This document shows positions 18,788 through 27,887 of a stretch of DNA of 64,000 nucleotides, piece after piece. This stretch comes from Roseiflexus sp034432635. GTDB lineage: Bacteria > Chloroflexota > Chloroflexia > Chloroflexales > Roseiflexaceae. Both the position numbers and the translations under genes were made by a program. Each line of letters begins with the position of its first letter. Within the stretch, counting starts at the first letter, position 1. The notes below the pieces were generated by a model. The model saw only the letters and a program-made list of their open reading frames with translations. It was not told the DNA's origin and ran no database searches. The stretch is from contig DAOUBK010000045.1 of the NCBI GenBank assembly GCA_034432635.1, positions 18,216 through 82,215 of the forward strand, in the 5' to 3' direction.

Positions 18788-20935
18788 CTATCGCTTCTCG
18801 TCGAATGCCTGCGCGCGCAGAAGTTCCTGAGTTGTACGCGAGCGCAGCACCACAATCGAACGTGCGCCGACCGCATAGAACGGTTGACAGACTGGCGTTT
18901 CATGCCCCGTCTCGTAAATATCATCGGGAGAAGGGTACGCTGTGTCGATAACCCGCCACCACCCACCCGGCGGATGTTCCTGGATGGCAAAGACTAGGTC
19001 TTCCCAGAAGGCGTTGATCATCACATACAGATCGCAATCGCCGACCGACGCTCCGTGCAGACAATAGGCAAAAGCATGCGACTCATACGATGTGTCGGGG
19101 GGGCCGTTGACACCATACCAGTACACATCATCGCGCCAGAAACGGCTGCGGTGGATCGATGGGTGCGCTTTGCGGAACGCGATCAGCGTCTTAACGAAGC
19201 GAAACATGTCACGATTGCGCTCCAGCAGATCCCAGTCGATCCAGGTCGTCTCGTTGTTCTGATTGTACGGATTGTTGTTGCCGCGCTGGGTGTTGAGGAA
19301 CTCATCGCCAGCGCAGAACATCGGCGTGCCGTTTGCCAGCATGAGGAGCGTGAAGAAATTCCGTACCTGACGCCGACGCAAAACCAGCACCTCCGGCGGC
19401 GCCCCTTCATCTCCCTCCCAACCGCAGTTCCAGCTAAAATTCTGATCGATTCCGTCAGTGTTTTTGTGCCCGTTAGCCCAGTTGTGCTTCTGATTGTAGG
19501 ACACCAGATCGTAAAGGCAGAAGCCATCGTGTGAGGTCACGAAATTGACGCTCTGCGTCGGGCGATACGAGTCGGCCAGCGTATCGGGAAACAGGTCATC
19601 GCTCCCATACAGGCGACACATCACATCGCCGACTTTGCCGGGATCGCCACGCACAAAGGCGCGCACATCGTCACGAAACTTGCCGTTCCACTGTCGCCAG
19701 GTCATACCCGGAAATGCGCGCCCCAGCAGGTAGGCGCTAATATCCCACGCCTCGGCGATCAGGCGCACACCGTGGCGCTGACCGAGCATGCTGATCTCGT
19801 GGATCAGCGCCGGATCCTCGTGATTGAGCGACCCATCGTTATTGCGCGCCAGGATCGAGGCAAGATCGAAGCGAAACCCATCGACGCGCATCTGGCGGAT
19901 CCAGGTGTCGAGGCTATCGACGATCAGAGTGCGCACGACCGGATTGGCGCAACGCAGCGTATTGCCGCAGCCGCTGGTGTTAATGTACTGGCGGCGATCG
20001 GGCGTGAGCAGATAATAACTCCGGTTGTCAATCGCCCGGTAGGAATAGGTCGGTCCGCGCTCGTCACCCTCGCTCGTGTGGTTGTAGACCACATCCAGCC
20101 AGACTTCGATGCCAGCCGCGTGCATGGCTTTGACCATGTCGCAGAACTCGCGGTGCGGATCCTCGATGGCATAGTCGCAGTGCGGCGAGAAGAAGTTGAG
20201 GGTCATATACCCCCAGTAGTTTCCTTCCTGCGGATCGAACTGATGAACCGGCAGGAGTTCGATCGCCGTCACCCCCAGTTCCAGCAGATAGGGAATCTTC
20301 CGGATCAAGCCGATGAATGTGCCACGCTCTTCCGGTGCAACCCCCGAATTGGCGCGCGCAGTAAAGCCGCGCACGTGCAGTTCATAGACGATCAGGTCAT
20401 GGGTGTGATTCGGGCGCACATCGTTGCTCCAGTCGTAGGGTGGTTCGTGGCGGGGCAACACGCCGAGCGGCGCACGCCCATCGTTCGGACCCGGACGCAT
20501 CGCCGCTTCGCGACTGTAGTTCGGCGGAAAGAAGACCTCTGGCGCGTATGGGTCGAGGACGATCTTCGTCGGATCGAAGCGGTGTCCCTCTTCCGGCGCG
20601 CGCGGACCGTCGACACGGTAGGCATAGTAACGCCCACCCGGAATAGCGGAAGCCGGAACCCAGCAATGCCAGACGTGCTGCGTTTTATTGCGACGCGGAT
20701 CGAGGTGATGCCGATAGATCGGCGTCACAACATCGTCTGCGCTATAGATCAGCAGCGTCACACTGGTAGCGTGCCGCGAGAAGAGCGCAAAATTGTACCC
20801 CTGAGCCGCAGGAACCCACGTCGGACCGAACGGAGCAGGCGAACCTTCGCTGCGCTCCCAGGCAGTGGGTTGATGCCAGGCCGCCGATTCTCTGGTGAGC
20901 ATCAAGCTGCAATGATACGCAACGCTCTGCTGCAT
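18788..20935 (-). CDS. glgX: Glycogen debranching enzyme GlgX (GH13_11)
   Basis: 715 aa alpha-1,6-glucosidase that trims limit-dextrin branches in glycogen breakdown. An N-terminal CBM48-like domain (GSPAPFGPTWVPAAQGYNFA; PEEGHRFDPTKIVLDPYAPE) precedes the (beta/alpha)8 barrel. Barrel motifs are VWLDVVYNHTSEG, DGFRFDLASILAR with the nucleophile Asp, LIAEAWD with the acid/base Glu, and NFVTSHDGFCLYDLVSYNQK, which is diagnostic for GlgX/isoamylase. The ATG at 20935 is kept because a TATAAT box at 20973-20968 would start transcription about 26 nt upstream; a second ATG at 20902 is possible. No other glycogen gene is nearby. Confidence 0.93.
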   Translation of the reverse strand: MQQSVAYHCSLMLTRESAAWHQPTAWERSEGSPAPFGPTWVPAAQGYNFALFSRHATSVTLLIYSADDVVTPIYRHHLDPRRNKTQHVWHCWVPASAIPGGRYYAYRVDGPRAPEEGHRFDPTKIVLDPYAPEVFFPPNYSREAAMRPGPNDGRAPLGVLPRHEPPYDWSNDVRPNHTHDLIVYELHVRGFTARANSGVAPEERGTFIGLIRKIPYLLELGVTAIELLPVHQFDPQEGNYWGYMTLNFFSPHCDYAIEDPHREFCDMVKAMHAAGIEVWLDVVYNHTSEGDERGPTYSYRAIDNRSYYLLTPDRRQYINTSGCGNTLRCANPVVRTLIVDSLDTWIRQMRVDGFRFDLASILARNNDGSLNHEDPALIHEISMLGQRHGVRLIAEAWDISAYLLGRAFPGMTWRQWNGKFRDDVRAFVRGDPGKVGDVMCRLYGSDDLFPDTLADSYRPTQSVNFVTSHDGFCLYDLVSYNQKHNWANGHKNTDGIDQNFSWNCGWEGDEGAPPEVLVLRRRQVRNFFTLLMLANGTPMFCAGDEFLNTQRGNNNPYNQNNETTWIDWDLLERNRDMFRFVKTLIAFRKAHPSIHRSRFWRDDVYWYGVNGPPDTSYESHAFAYCLHGASVGDCDLYVMINAFWEDLVFAIQEHPPGGWWRVIDTAYPSPDDIYETGHETPVCQPFYAVGARSIVVLRSRTTQELLRAQAFDEKR

Positions 20936-20967
20936 TGCGCCTGGACGGACGAGACCACGATTGTTCT

Positions 20968-20973
20968 ATTATA
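20968..20973 (-). promoter_or_regulatory. -10 box upstream of glgX
   Basis: Minus-strand TATAAT at 20973-20968, with only a weak -35 candidate. Its position gives a short leader to the glgX ATG at 20935. Confidence 0.4.
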
Positions 20974-21146
20974 GTGGGTTGGAGAAATACGCAAACAGCC
21001 ACAGTAGCGAGCAACGTCGCGTGTGCCTGACTGGGGCAATCATGTCTGCTGCAGAAGCGAAACAGGGCGCGGGATGCCTCGTGTGCCGCCACGTCGAGCA
21101 GCAACGATCCATCCCGCGCTTTCTGGTGGAATGCAGGTCTTACGTG

Positions 21147-22641
21147 CTACATTGGAGTTGCGGTGATGGGAAATGCGTCGGCGAGTTCACCGGCAGCGCG
21201 TAGTGCTTCGCTGCGCAGCCAGGCTGCATAGAGGCGCCGAAGCCGGTTATTTGCGGCGAGAAACACCTGTTCAGCACGCGCCGCCGCTGCAGCCGCGGCA
21301 TGAAACTGCCTCTCATGATAGAGCAGGTACGCTTCAAACAAGGTGACAAGCGCCACGCTCACCTCGTTTCCTTCAGTCTCGAACAGCTGGCGCGCCTGAA
21401 GAAATCGTTGACGTGCGGCAGCGTGGTTGCCAAGGAGCAACGCCGTTTGCCCGGGGTGTGCCAGCGCCCATGCCTGCTCGGCGCGCATCCCAGCGAGGCG
21501 AATACCGGCGTGACGCGAGCATAGATAGCGTCTGCTTCGGCAATCAGGTTGAGTTCGAGGTAGGCTTCAGTCAGTTCCAGGTCGGCGTAGGCCGACTCGT
21601 GCGGCATACCCAGGGCATGGTAGCGCCGTCGCAAGCGTTCCAGGTACTCCAGCGCCTGATCATAGCGACCCCGAGCCAGCGCTAGATTCCCCAGATTACA
21701 CTCAGTCAACGCCTGGATGACATCGAGACCCGCTTCTGCTGCACGGCGCAGCGCCTGTTCGTACAGAGGACGCGCGGCAGAAAATCGGTGCTGACGCACA
21801 AAAACATCAGCCAGCGCATTTTCGACGCTTGTCAGCGATGCCGGTTCTTCAATAGACTGAAAACGCGCATAAGCGGAAGATACCACTGTTCCGCCTCAGC
21901 GTACCGGTCACGGCGCAGAGCGATATGTCCCAGATTCAATTCGATCCGTCCGGCAGTAATTTCATCGCCGTGCACCAACAGCGCGTCCCGCGCTGCGATC
22001 CCGCACGCCACCGCATCATCATACCGCCCCAGCATCGCCAGCGCCATCGATTTTCCAACTTCGACGCGTGCTGCGGTATGGGGTTGACCAAGGCAGTGAA
22101 ACTGCTCAACTGCAGCATCGAGGAGGTCGATAGCGCGATCCATACGTCCGGTTGCAAGCGCAGCAATGCCGGAGGTCCAGGTTGCCAGCGCGTGGATTTC
22201 GGGATCACCGGTGCGTTCCGCCAGAAGGTTCAGCGCTGCCGCTGCTCCCGCCGCCTGCGATGGATCGCTATCCCACGTGGCATAACAAATGTCCTTGATA
22301 GCAATCGCCAGTGCAACACCTGCCAGCGCAGCATGCTCCTCAAGGAGCGCTGCGCGCTGACGCTCACCGGCATCGACCAGCATCCTGGCGTCGGACCGCA
22401 ACCCGAAAGCCAGTGGCGTCTGCCAGCTATCACCAAGCAGCGTTGCAATGAACCGCCGCACGATCTCACCTTGCGGCGCTGGAGTGGGCGGTTGCATCAG
22501 GCGCAGTGCGCGGGCAATCACGTGCTCCGGGGCATCCACGCTGTCATCGTTGCGCATCAGGCTGATAAGCGCCTCACACTCCTGCAACTCAGCCTGGGCA
22601 ACGGGAAACGATAGAAGAGCAGCGTCAACAAGGCGCGACAC
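21147..22641 (-). pseudogene. TPR-repeat gene broken by two frameshifts
   Basis: Three successive minus-strand frames read as one TPR protein. Frame one (22641 to ~21885) begins MSRLVDAALLSFPVAQAELQ and includes ELQECEALISL and several helical pairs, ending in RRDRYAEAEQWYLP. The reading then shifts near 21885 to AYARFQSIEEPASLTSVENA and on through TPR units (ALTECNLGNLALARGRYDQA). It shifts again near 21490 from ARVTPVFASLG to MRAEQAWALAHPGQTALLLG, ending at 21147. In Chloroflexi such TPR proteins often sit next to a sigma-70-like factor and may carry a C-terminal CHAT domain. Here no CHAT domain is seen, so the gene also looks truncated. Sequencing error cannot be excluded but is less likely given the decayed neighbours. 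Confidence 0.7.
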
Positions 22642-22924
22642 CGCTCATCCTGTTGTTCCAGCGCCCGACGAACAGCGTGCTGACGCTCGATGCGTTCCAG
22701 CAGTTCATCAGGCAGCAAAGAGGTATCGGGGATCTGCATCACCTGTGATTGCTCATCGTCCTGATTGAGCGACTCCGACGGACGTATGCTGCGCACCTTT
22801 CGCCAGCTTTCTCGACGTGCCGTGGTTGCCAGCCAGGCGCCAATACAGTCAGGCTGTTCGATTTCGATAGATTCTCGAGCAGCGCAATACAAACCCGCTG
22901 AAACACTTCAGCAGCGTCATCATC
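22590..22924 (-). pseudogene. Remnant of a sigma-70-like (ECF-type) factor
   Basis: The minus strand encodes DDDAAEVFQRVCIALLENL in one frame, then in another GAWLATTARRESWRKVRS and LLPDELLERIERQHAVRRAL ... DERCRALLTLLFY. This is the region 2 to region 4 order of Chloroflexi sigma-70-family factors (AWLxTTxRRExWR, then LERxExQxxVxxALxxLxxRCRxLLxxLF). There is a frameshift near 22890, no plausible start, and the region 4 helix-turn-helix that should follow LLTLLFY is missing: the sequence runs straight into the TPR gene. Inferred to be a dead gene. Confidence 0.6.
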
Positions 22925-22926
22925 GC

Positions 22927-23088
22927 TCAGTCCGCAACGGCAAGCAGGCGGCGCCGATCCGGGTTAAGAAAGGGAGCAAGCCAGTCCAGAACGCGCATGA
23001 AACGATTGGCTTGTACCCACGCCACCACCCGCTGGAAAAACGCCGGTGAGCGCAGATTCTCAATCGGATGGGAGAGATTATGCAGCAT
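22927..23088 (-). pseudogene. Possible methyltransferase N-terminal stub
   Basis: 53-codon frame from ATG 23088 whose start slightly overlaps the stop of the upstream gene (23078). It includes LRSPAFFQRVVAWVQANRFM and RVLDWLAPFLNPDRRRLLAV. This resembles the lead-in to motif I of class I SAM methyltransferases, but it hits a stop exactly where the glycine-rich loop should start and adjoins the sigma remnant. Tentative. Confidence 0.3.
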
Positions 23089-24004
23089 ATCGGAAGACCT
23101 GCGACTCGCCAACTGCTGCAGCCTTTGGAGCACCGACCAGATCCAGCAGGATTTCACCATAAACGAGTTGGTCAATGCTGAGGCACGGTGTGCCTGCTTC
23201 TTCTTCTACTTCGCGGAGCGCTAGCGGACTTGCCGTAACCAGACCGGTCACAGCGCGGATGGGCCCTCCATCGGCACGCAGACGGCACACGCCGCATTCC
23301 GCTCCAAGACTGTCACCTGCGGAGAAGAACACGTGATCCACGCGCGTGCAAAAGGCGTCGCTTGCGAGCAACATGCGGGTTTCGCGCTGAAAGATGCCAT
23401 CGGCAATCTCGATAATGCTGTAGTCGGGTGCAGCAGCGGCAAGACGGGCGAAGAGGTCATCGCAGATAGCAAGCAGGTCGCGCTGATCGAGCATGTACGT
23501 CGAAGGGACGCCGCAGTACGTAAAATCGAACACTGGATCGGCGCCACAACTCCTGAAGAAGCGACCATCCTTACCGGCAGCGGAAGCGGCAAAAGAACGC
23601 AGATTGAGCGGAGCTCCCGACACATCACACAACGCACCCAACACCCGCAGGCGTGTTGGAGCCCTCATCGAACTGTGCGCAGAGCAGACTTCACCACAAA
23701 CGCCGCCTATCGAGAGCAAATCGCACCGATCAGGGCAAAGCGCTGGCACATTTCCTTCATACTGATCGGTCACATACCTGTTCCCGAATGCGCCGATGAT
23801 CAGATCGCCGGGAAAGATGTTCAGGGCAAGCCCGTTGGTCGTCTCAATGGCGGTGTGTTTGCCGACACTGATGACTTCCGCAAGCAACAGATCACCGATG
23901 CGCGGAGCGCCGGAATGGGCGACATATCCAACGCAGGCTTCGTCGGGCACGATGTGGGTTGCATACGTGCGCTTCACCTGACGGAGATCGATACGTGTCA
24001 TCAT
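23078..24004 (-). CDS. DUF1611-like protein lacking its P-loop
   Basis: 308 aa. An N-terminal beta-rich domain (GDLLLAEVISVGKHTAIETT; NIFPGDLIIGAFGNRYVTDQ; GVCGEVCSAHSSM) precedes a half that resembles the C-terminal part of P-loop domains in DUF1611-like proteins (ADPVFDFTYCGVPSTYML; PDYSIIEIADGIFQRETRML; FFSAGDSLGAECGVCRLRA; RAVTGLVTASPLALREVEEE). The segment that normally carries GTSMxxGKTT is absent: sequence jumps from LNLRSFA to AGKDGRFFRSCGADPVFDF with the frame kept. Loss of the ATP-binding loop implies a dead or altered protein. AGGAG precedes the ATG pair at 24004. The family assignment is from memory of the pattern. Confidence 0.55.
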   Translation of the reverse strand: MMTRIDLRQVKRTYATHIVPDEACVGYVAHSGAPRIGDLLLAEVISVGKHTAIETTNGLALNIFPGDLIIGAFGNRYVTDQYEGNVPALCPDRCDLLSIGGVCGEVCSAHSSMRAPTRLRVLGALCDVSGAPLNLRSFAASAAGKDGRFFRSCGADPVFDFTYCGVPSTYMLDQRDLLAICDDLFARLAAAAPDYSIIEIADGIFQRETRMLLASDAFCTRVDHVFFSAGDSLGAECGVCRLRADGGPIRAVTGLVTASPLALREVEEEAGTPCLSIDQLVYGEILLDLVGAPKAAAVGESQVFRYAA

Positions 24005-24210
24005 ACAACTTCTCCTGATGATGTTCTTTCAGGGCGGCGAACAACGACTGCATCATCGCAGGCATATCAACAGAGCGACGAACAGCACAAGAAATACATC
24101 CCGACTCGTAGATGCACACCAGAACCCGCAAAAAACCACGAATTGAACTGCCGGGCGGACGAGGGCTGGTACACTTTTGGCAGAACTGATAGTAAGCAGA
24201 AAGTTTGTGC

Positions 24211-24239
24211 TTGACAGAATGGAACATGCATGCTACACT
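24211..24239 (+). promoter_or_regulatory. Near-consensus sigma-70 promoter for ssb
   Basis: TTGACA at 24211-24216 and TACACT at 24234-24239 with an exact 17-bp spacer. A start near 24246 gives a leader of about 90 nt to the ssb ATG at 24335. Confidence 0.75.
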
Positions 24240-24334
24240 CAGCACATCGGCATCACGCCAATATCTGGGGCGCTTCGATCAGGCGAAGGTCCTGGTGGGA
24301 CGAAATCGGTACAGTCGGGAAGAGGAGGCTCAAC

Positions 24335-24883
24335 ATGGCCAAGGATCTGAACAAGGTTATGCTGACCGGTCATCTGGGAGCGGACCCGGAGATGCGGTTT
24401 ACTCCCCAGGGAAGTGCAGTAACGACATTCCGTGTTGCATCCAATCGTTCCTGGAAATCAGGCGATGGCGTTCAACACGATGACACCGAATGGTTCCGGA
24501 TTGTCGCCTGGGACAAACTGGCGGAAATCTGCAACGAGTATCTGAAGAAGGGAACGCGCATCTATATCGAGGGGCGTCTGCAAACTCGCAGCTGGGACGA
24601 TCGCAACACCGGCGAGAAACGCTACATCACCGAAGTCGTTGCGCAGGATATGATCATTCTGACACCGAAAGGTGATCGTGTGCCGGCGGTCGATATGGAG
24701 GAAGCAGACGTTCGAGAAGTGGGGAGTATCCGCGAAGCAGGCAGCGCTGTTCGTCGCGCTCCAGCCCCTTCAGCGCCTGATATACCAGCGCCGGTATCGA
24801 ACGGTCCAGCACGCGCCAGCGCGACCCGCGCCCTAGCCCGTAACGCGCCGCAGCCGATCGATGAGGACGATATTCCGTTCTAA
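24335..24883 (+). CDS. ssb: Single-stranded DNA-binding protein
   Basis: 182 aa. The start at 24335 follows AGGAGG; an in-frame upstream ATG at 24230 falls within the promoter and is rejected. Residues 1-110 are the OB fold (NKVMLTGHLGADPEMRFTPQ; FRIVAWDKLAEICNEYLKKG; YITEVVAQDMIIL). A flexible Pro/Ala-rich linker follows, and the C-terminus DEDDIPF is the acidic tip that binds replication and repair partners. It is an isolated gene, not in the common rpsF-ssb-rpsR setting. Confidence 0.97.
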   Translation: MAKDLNKVMLTGHLGADPEMRFTPQGSAVTTFRVASNRSWKSGDGVQHDDTEWFRIVAWDKLAEICNEYLKKGTRIYIEGRLQTRSWDDRNTGEKRYITEVVAQDMIILTPKGDRVPAVDMEEADVREVGSIREAGSAVRRAPAPSAPDIPAPVSNGPARASATRALARNAPQPIDEDDIPF

Positions 24884-26263
24884 CGTCGGGGTGCAGCGCC
24901 GCTACACCTATCCCCGCTGAACAGTTCACAGAGTCAGATTTTTTCCGATTACGTCTCTGTGTTCTACTCCGGTTCTGGTTAGCAAGATGTCGTGCTTTCC
25001 CCTTCTCCTCTTGCAGGAGAAGGGGAAAGTGTCCGGGGGCAGAGTGTTTCGATGAGCCTGCGTGCTCTGCCGCCTGTCGTGGTCCTCAAAGCGCTGCACT
25101 TCTCCATTCTTCTGGTATAGTCAAAGGGCGCGATGGCGATCCCGTCATATCAAATCTGGGGTCATAGAAGGCATGGCGCGCGATCGCATCATCGCCCTGG
25201 CGCCACACACAGCCCAGGAGACTCCCGACCCGGCGGGGTGGCGGACCTCCCGCCTCCAGCGGGCTATGCATGACCCACATGTCACACCGCAGCCGGTGCC
25301 ACATATCACCTCGTGATGGATACGGTGCACCGTTCGTCACGCATACGATGTGGTCATGCGCTCCGCAGCGTCCTGCTGTGTTGTCAGCACGACAGCGATA
25401 CTGTTCCTATGGCGCGGGCTTCCAGCCCACGTGCAGGCAGCCTGGCTACCGCCGTCAGGTGATGGATGTGGCCGATGGAGCGCAGGATGGACGCCTGCCC
25501 CACGGTCTGGCACGCCGTCCCCCGCCGCCCCGTCCAACCCGTCGATCGGCGCTCCCCCGCCGGGTCGCGCGGGCTAAAGCCCTGCCTGACCGCGTGCAAG
25601 CCCCGCCGGGGTTATCCAGCAGCACGCGCAGCGCTCGCTCCCCGCCGCCAGGCCAGCCCCGCAGGGACTTCCACGGCATAAGGCAGGGTTTGAACCCGCC
25701 GACTCACCAGCCCTCACCCCTGGTCCCGCTCCCGCACGCGGGCTATGCATGATCCGAGTTATGGATAATGCATAGCCTCCCAGCGGAGGCGGGGTAGCGG
25801 ACCTCCAGCACTGCGACGACCCGTCAGCGGCGTGCCTGGGAGCACGCAGCGCGAGGGTGACCCCTGAACGAGGCACATCTTTGCGCAAGAGTTGATATCA
25901 CTCTCCCAAAAACCTGCCTCCCGCGCACTTTGCTGTATGGCAGAAGTTCACGCTGAGCGCAGTCGAGGCGGGAAGGAGAGGACGAGGACCGTGCACACAC
26001 ACGTTTTCCAGCCAGCGCCAGATTGTGAACCATCACAGGAGCGAGGGCATGCTGCCCCCGGCCCCTTACAGAAGAACGATAAACTCACTGTGTAGAAGCA
26101 GCCCATGTTGAGCACAACCGCGGCGGGAAAGATGAGGTGCGTGAGCACCCTGGAATATCACCCGTCGCCGTCACCCCTCCGTGTTCGGGAGCAAACCACG
26201 TCGAGCATAGTCGATGCGAGGGTGGAAGAGGTGCGTGAGCGCGCTGGAATATCATCCGTCCCG
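24884..26263. repeat. 1.4-kb gene-free region of interspersed repeats
   Basis: No credible coding sequence; open frames here are Arg/Pro-rich and low in structure. A 19-20-base element, GGCGGGGTGGCGGACCTCC at 25232-25250, recurs with one change at 25789-25807. GGCTATGCAT occurs after the first copy (25262-25271) and twice around the second as an inverted pair: 25741-25750 and its complement at 25768-25777, forming a hairpin with a 17-base loop. GGGCTTCCAGCCC and CGGGCTAAAGCCC small palindromes lie near 25410 and 25570. The pattern suggests non-autonomous mobile or REP-like repeats. Confidence 0.6.
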
Positions 26264-26273
26264 TCACCCCTCC
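26134..26273. repeat. Two ~45-bp direct repeats running into an ALDH gene end
   Basis: Copy one (26134-26179) and copy two (26229-26273) both start AGGTGCGTGAGC and end GTCACCCCTCC, with CTGGAATATCA inside. Each is preceded by a GAGCAYARYCG-like stretch. Copy two covers the stop codon (26266-26264) of the aldehyde dehydrogenase gene. Confidence 0.65.
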
Positions 26274-27775
26274 ATGCCCACCTGATAGGTGTCGATCTGT
26301 GCCCGCTGAAGCGTCCCCGAAAAATCGATGTAGATCGATTTCCATTCGCTGAAAACGTCGAGCACCTGAATGCCGCCTTCGCGGTGACCGTTGCCGGTAC
26401 CTTTTGTACCACCAAACGGAAGATGGATCTCCGCGCCAATCGTTGGCGCATTCACATACACAATACCGGTGTAGAGATCACGCATTGCGCGAAAAGCGGC
26501 ATTGACGTCGCGGGTGTAAATAGCGGACGAAAGACCATAGGGCACGTCGTTGGCAACATCGATCGCCTCTTCCAGGCTGTCCACAGTGATGATCGAGAGC
26601 ACCGGACCAAAAATTTCTTCCTGAGCGATGCGCATGGTGCGCTGCACATCGGCAAAAATCGTCGGTTGGTGGAAGAACCCGTGCGCATATGCTCCATCAC
26701 GTAGCGCCTGTCCGCCGGTGACCAGTCGCGCTCCCTCGCTCTTCCCGATTTCGACATATCGCTGTACCGTCTCGAGTTGACCCCGGTTGATCACCGGTCC
26801 CATCTCAACAGTTTCATCAAGACCGTTGCCAACGCTCAACCGCTCGGCGCGATCCGCCAGGCGCTCTGTCAGTTCGCCAACGATCGCGCGGTGGGCGATC
26901 AGCCGTGACGTGGCAGTGCACCGCTGCCCCGTCGTGCCGAACGCTCCCCAGATCGCACCTTCCACCACCAGATCCAGGTTGGCGTCGTCCATGACGATCA
27001 TCGGGTTTTTGCCCCCCATCTCCAGTGAAACGTGTTTCATCCCCTCGGCGCCAACTCGTGCAACCTTGCTGCCGATTTCGGTTGAACCGGTGAACGAGAT
27101 GACCTGGGCATCGGGGTGGCGAATGAGTGGCTCACCGACGCGACTGCCGCTACCCGTGACGATATTGACCACACCGTCGGGGATGCCGGCGTCGAGCAGG
27201 CACTGCACCAGGTTGTACACAGAGAGCGGCGTGTCGGACGCAGGTTTGATCACGACCGTGTTCCCGACGATCAGCGCCGGCAGAATCTTCCACGATGGAA
27301 TCGCCATGGGAAAGTTCCACGGCGTGATCAATCCACAAACGCCAACGGGTTGACGCACCGACATCTGAAACTTGTTGGGCATTTCGGAAGGGGTCGTTTG
27401 TCCGTAGAGGCGGCGCCCTTCACCCGCCATGAAGAAGCACATGTCGATGGCTTCCTGCACATCGCCGCGCGTTTCCTTGAGCACTTTGCCCATCTCACGG
27501 GTCATATCGCGGGCATACTGCTCTTTGCGCTCGACGAGCAACTGCGCGGCTTTGAAGAGGATCTCACCACGTTTTGGGGCAGGAACCAGCCGCCAGTAGC
27601 GGTATGCCCGCTTTGCCGCCTCAACCGCAGCCTGAACATCACGTTCGTCGCTATCCTGAAAAATCCCGATAACCTCACGGGTGTCAGCCGGGTTGCGGTT
27701 CTCGAATGTGCGTCCACTCGCCGAGTCGACAAACTTCCCGCTGATCAGATTCTGGTACACTAGAGGAGTAGCCAT
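26264..27775 (-). CDS. NAD(P)+-dependent aldehyde dehydrogenase
   Basis: 503 aa ALDH-superfamily enzyme that oxidises an aldehyde to the acid. The start at 27775 follows AGGAGA; an upstream ATG at 27949 is rejected. Visible are the N-terminal ALDH opening (NLISGKFVDSASGRTFENRN), the cofactor-binding WNFPMAIPSWKILPAL, the FTGSTEIG turn, the general-base Glu in LEMGGKNP, the nucleophile Cys in GQRCTATSRL, and EEIFGPVLSIITVDSLEEAI. The C-terminal GGTKGTGNGHREGG is well conserved. Substrate is uncertain: the pattern is nearest to semialdehyde or 2,5-dioxovalerate dehydrogenases. The last codons and stop lie within a repeat copy. It is transcribed away from the methyltransferase gene at 27888. Confidence 0.92.
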   Translation of the reverse strand: MATPLVYQNLISGKFVDSASGRTFENRNPADTREVIGIFQDSDERDVQAAVEAAKRAYRYWRLVPAPKRGEILFKAAQLLVERKEQYARDMTREMGKVLKETRGDVQEAIDMCFFMAGEGRRLYGQTTPSEMPNKFQMSVRQPVGVCGLITPWNFPMAIPSWKILPALIVGNTVVIKPASDTPLSVYNLVQCLLDAGIPDGVVNIVTGSGSRVGEPLIRHPDAQVISFTGSTEIGSKVARVGAEGMKHVSLEMGGKNPMIVMDDANLDLVVEGAIWGAFGTTGQRCTATSRLIAHRAIVGELTERLADRAERLSVGNGLDETVEMGPVINRGQLETVQRYVEIGKSEGARLVTGGQALRDGAYAHGFFHQPTIFADVQRTMRIAQEEIFGPVLSIITVDSLEEAIDVANDVPYGLSSAIYTRDVNAAFRAMRDLYTGIVYVNAPTIGAEIHLPFGGTKGTGNGHREGGIQVLDVFSEWKSIYIDFSGTLQRAQIDTYQVGMEG

Positions 27776-27887
27776 AGATGTTCTCCTTTGAACCGCGAGC
27801 ATAGCCAGCATGCGGAGTACTGACGCTCGATAGCGCTGTCCGGGTATGGGGCGATTATAGCATGCATGTGTGAAAAGAGGCTCTTGT

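Noticed and set aside
24230..24334. N-terminal extension of SSB
   Set aside because: It would place the start inside the promoter; AGGAGG and the family start point to 24335.
25250..25890. Several 60-160-codon frames in the ssb-ALDH spacer
   Set aside because: Pro/Arg-rich in all frames, overlapping on both strands, and made of repeats and palindromes.
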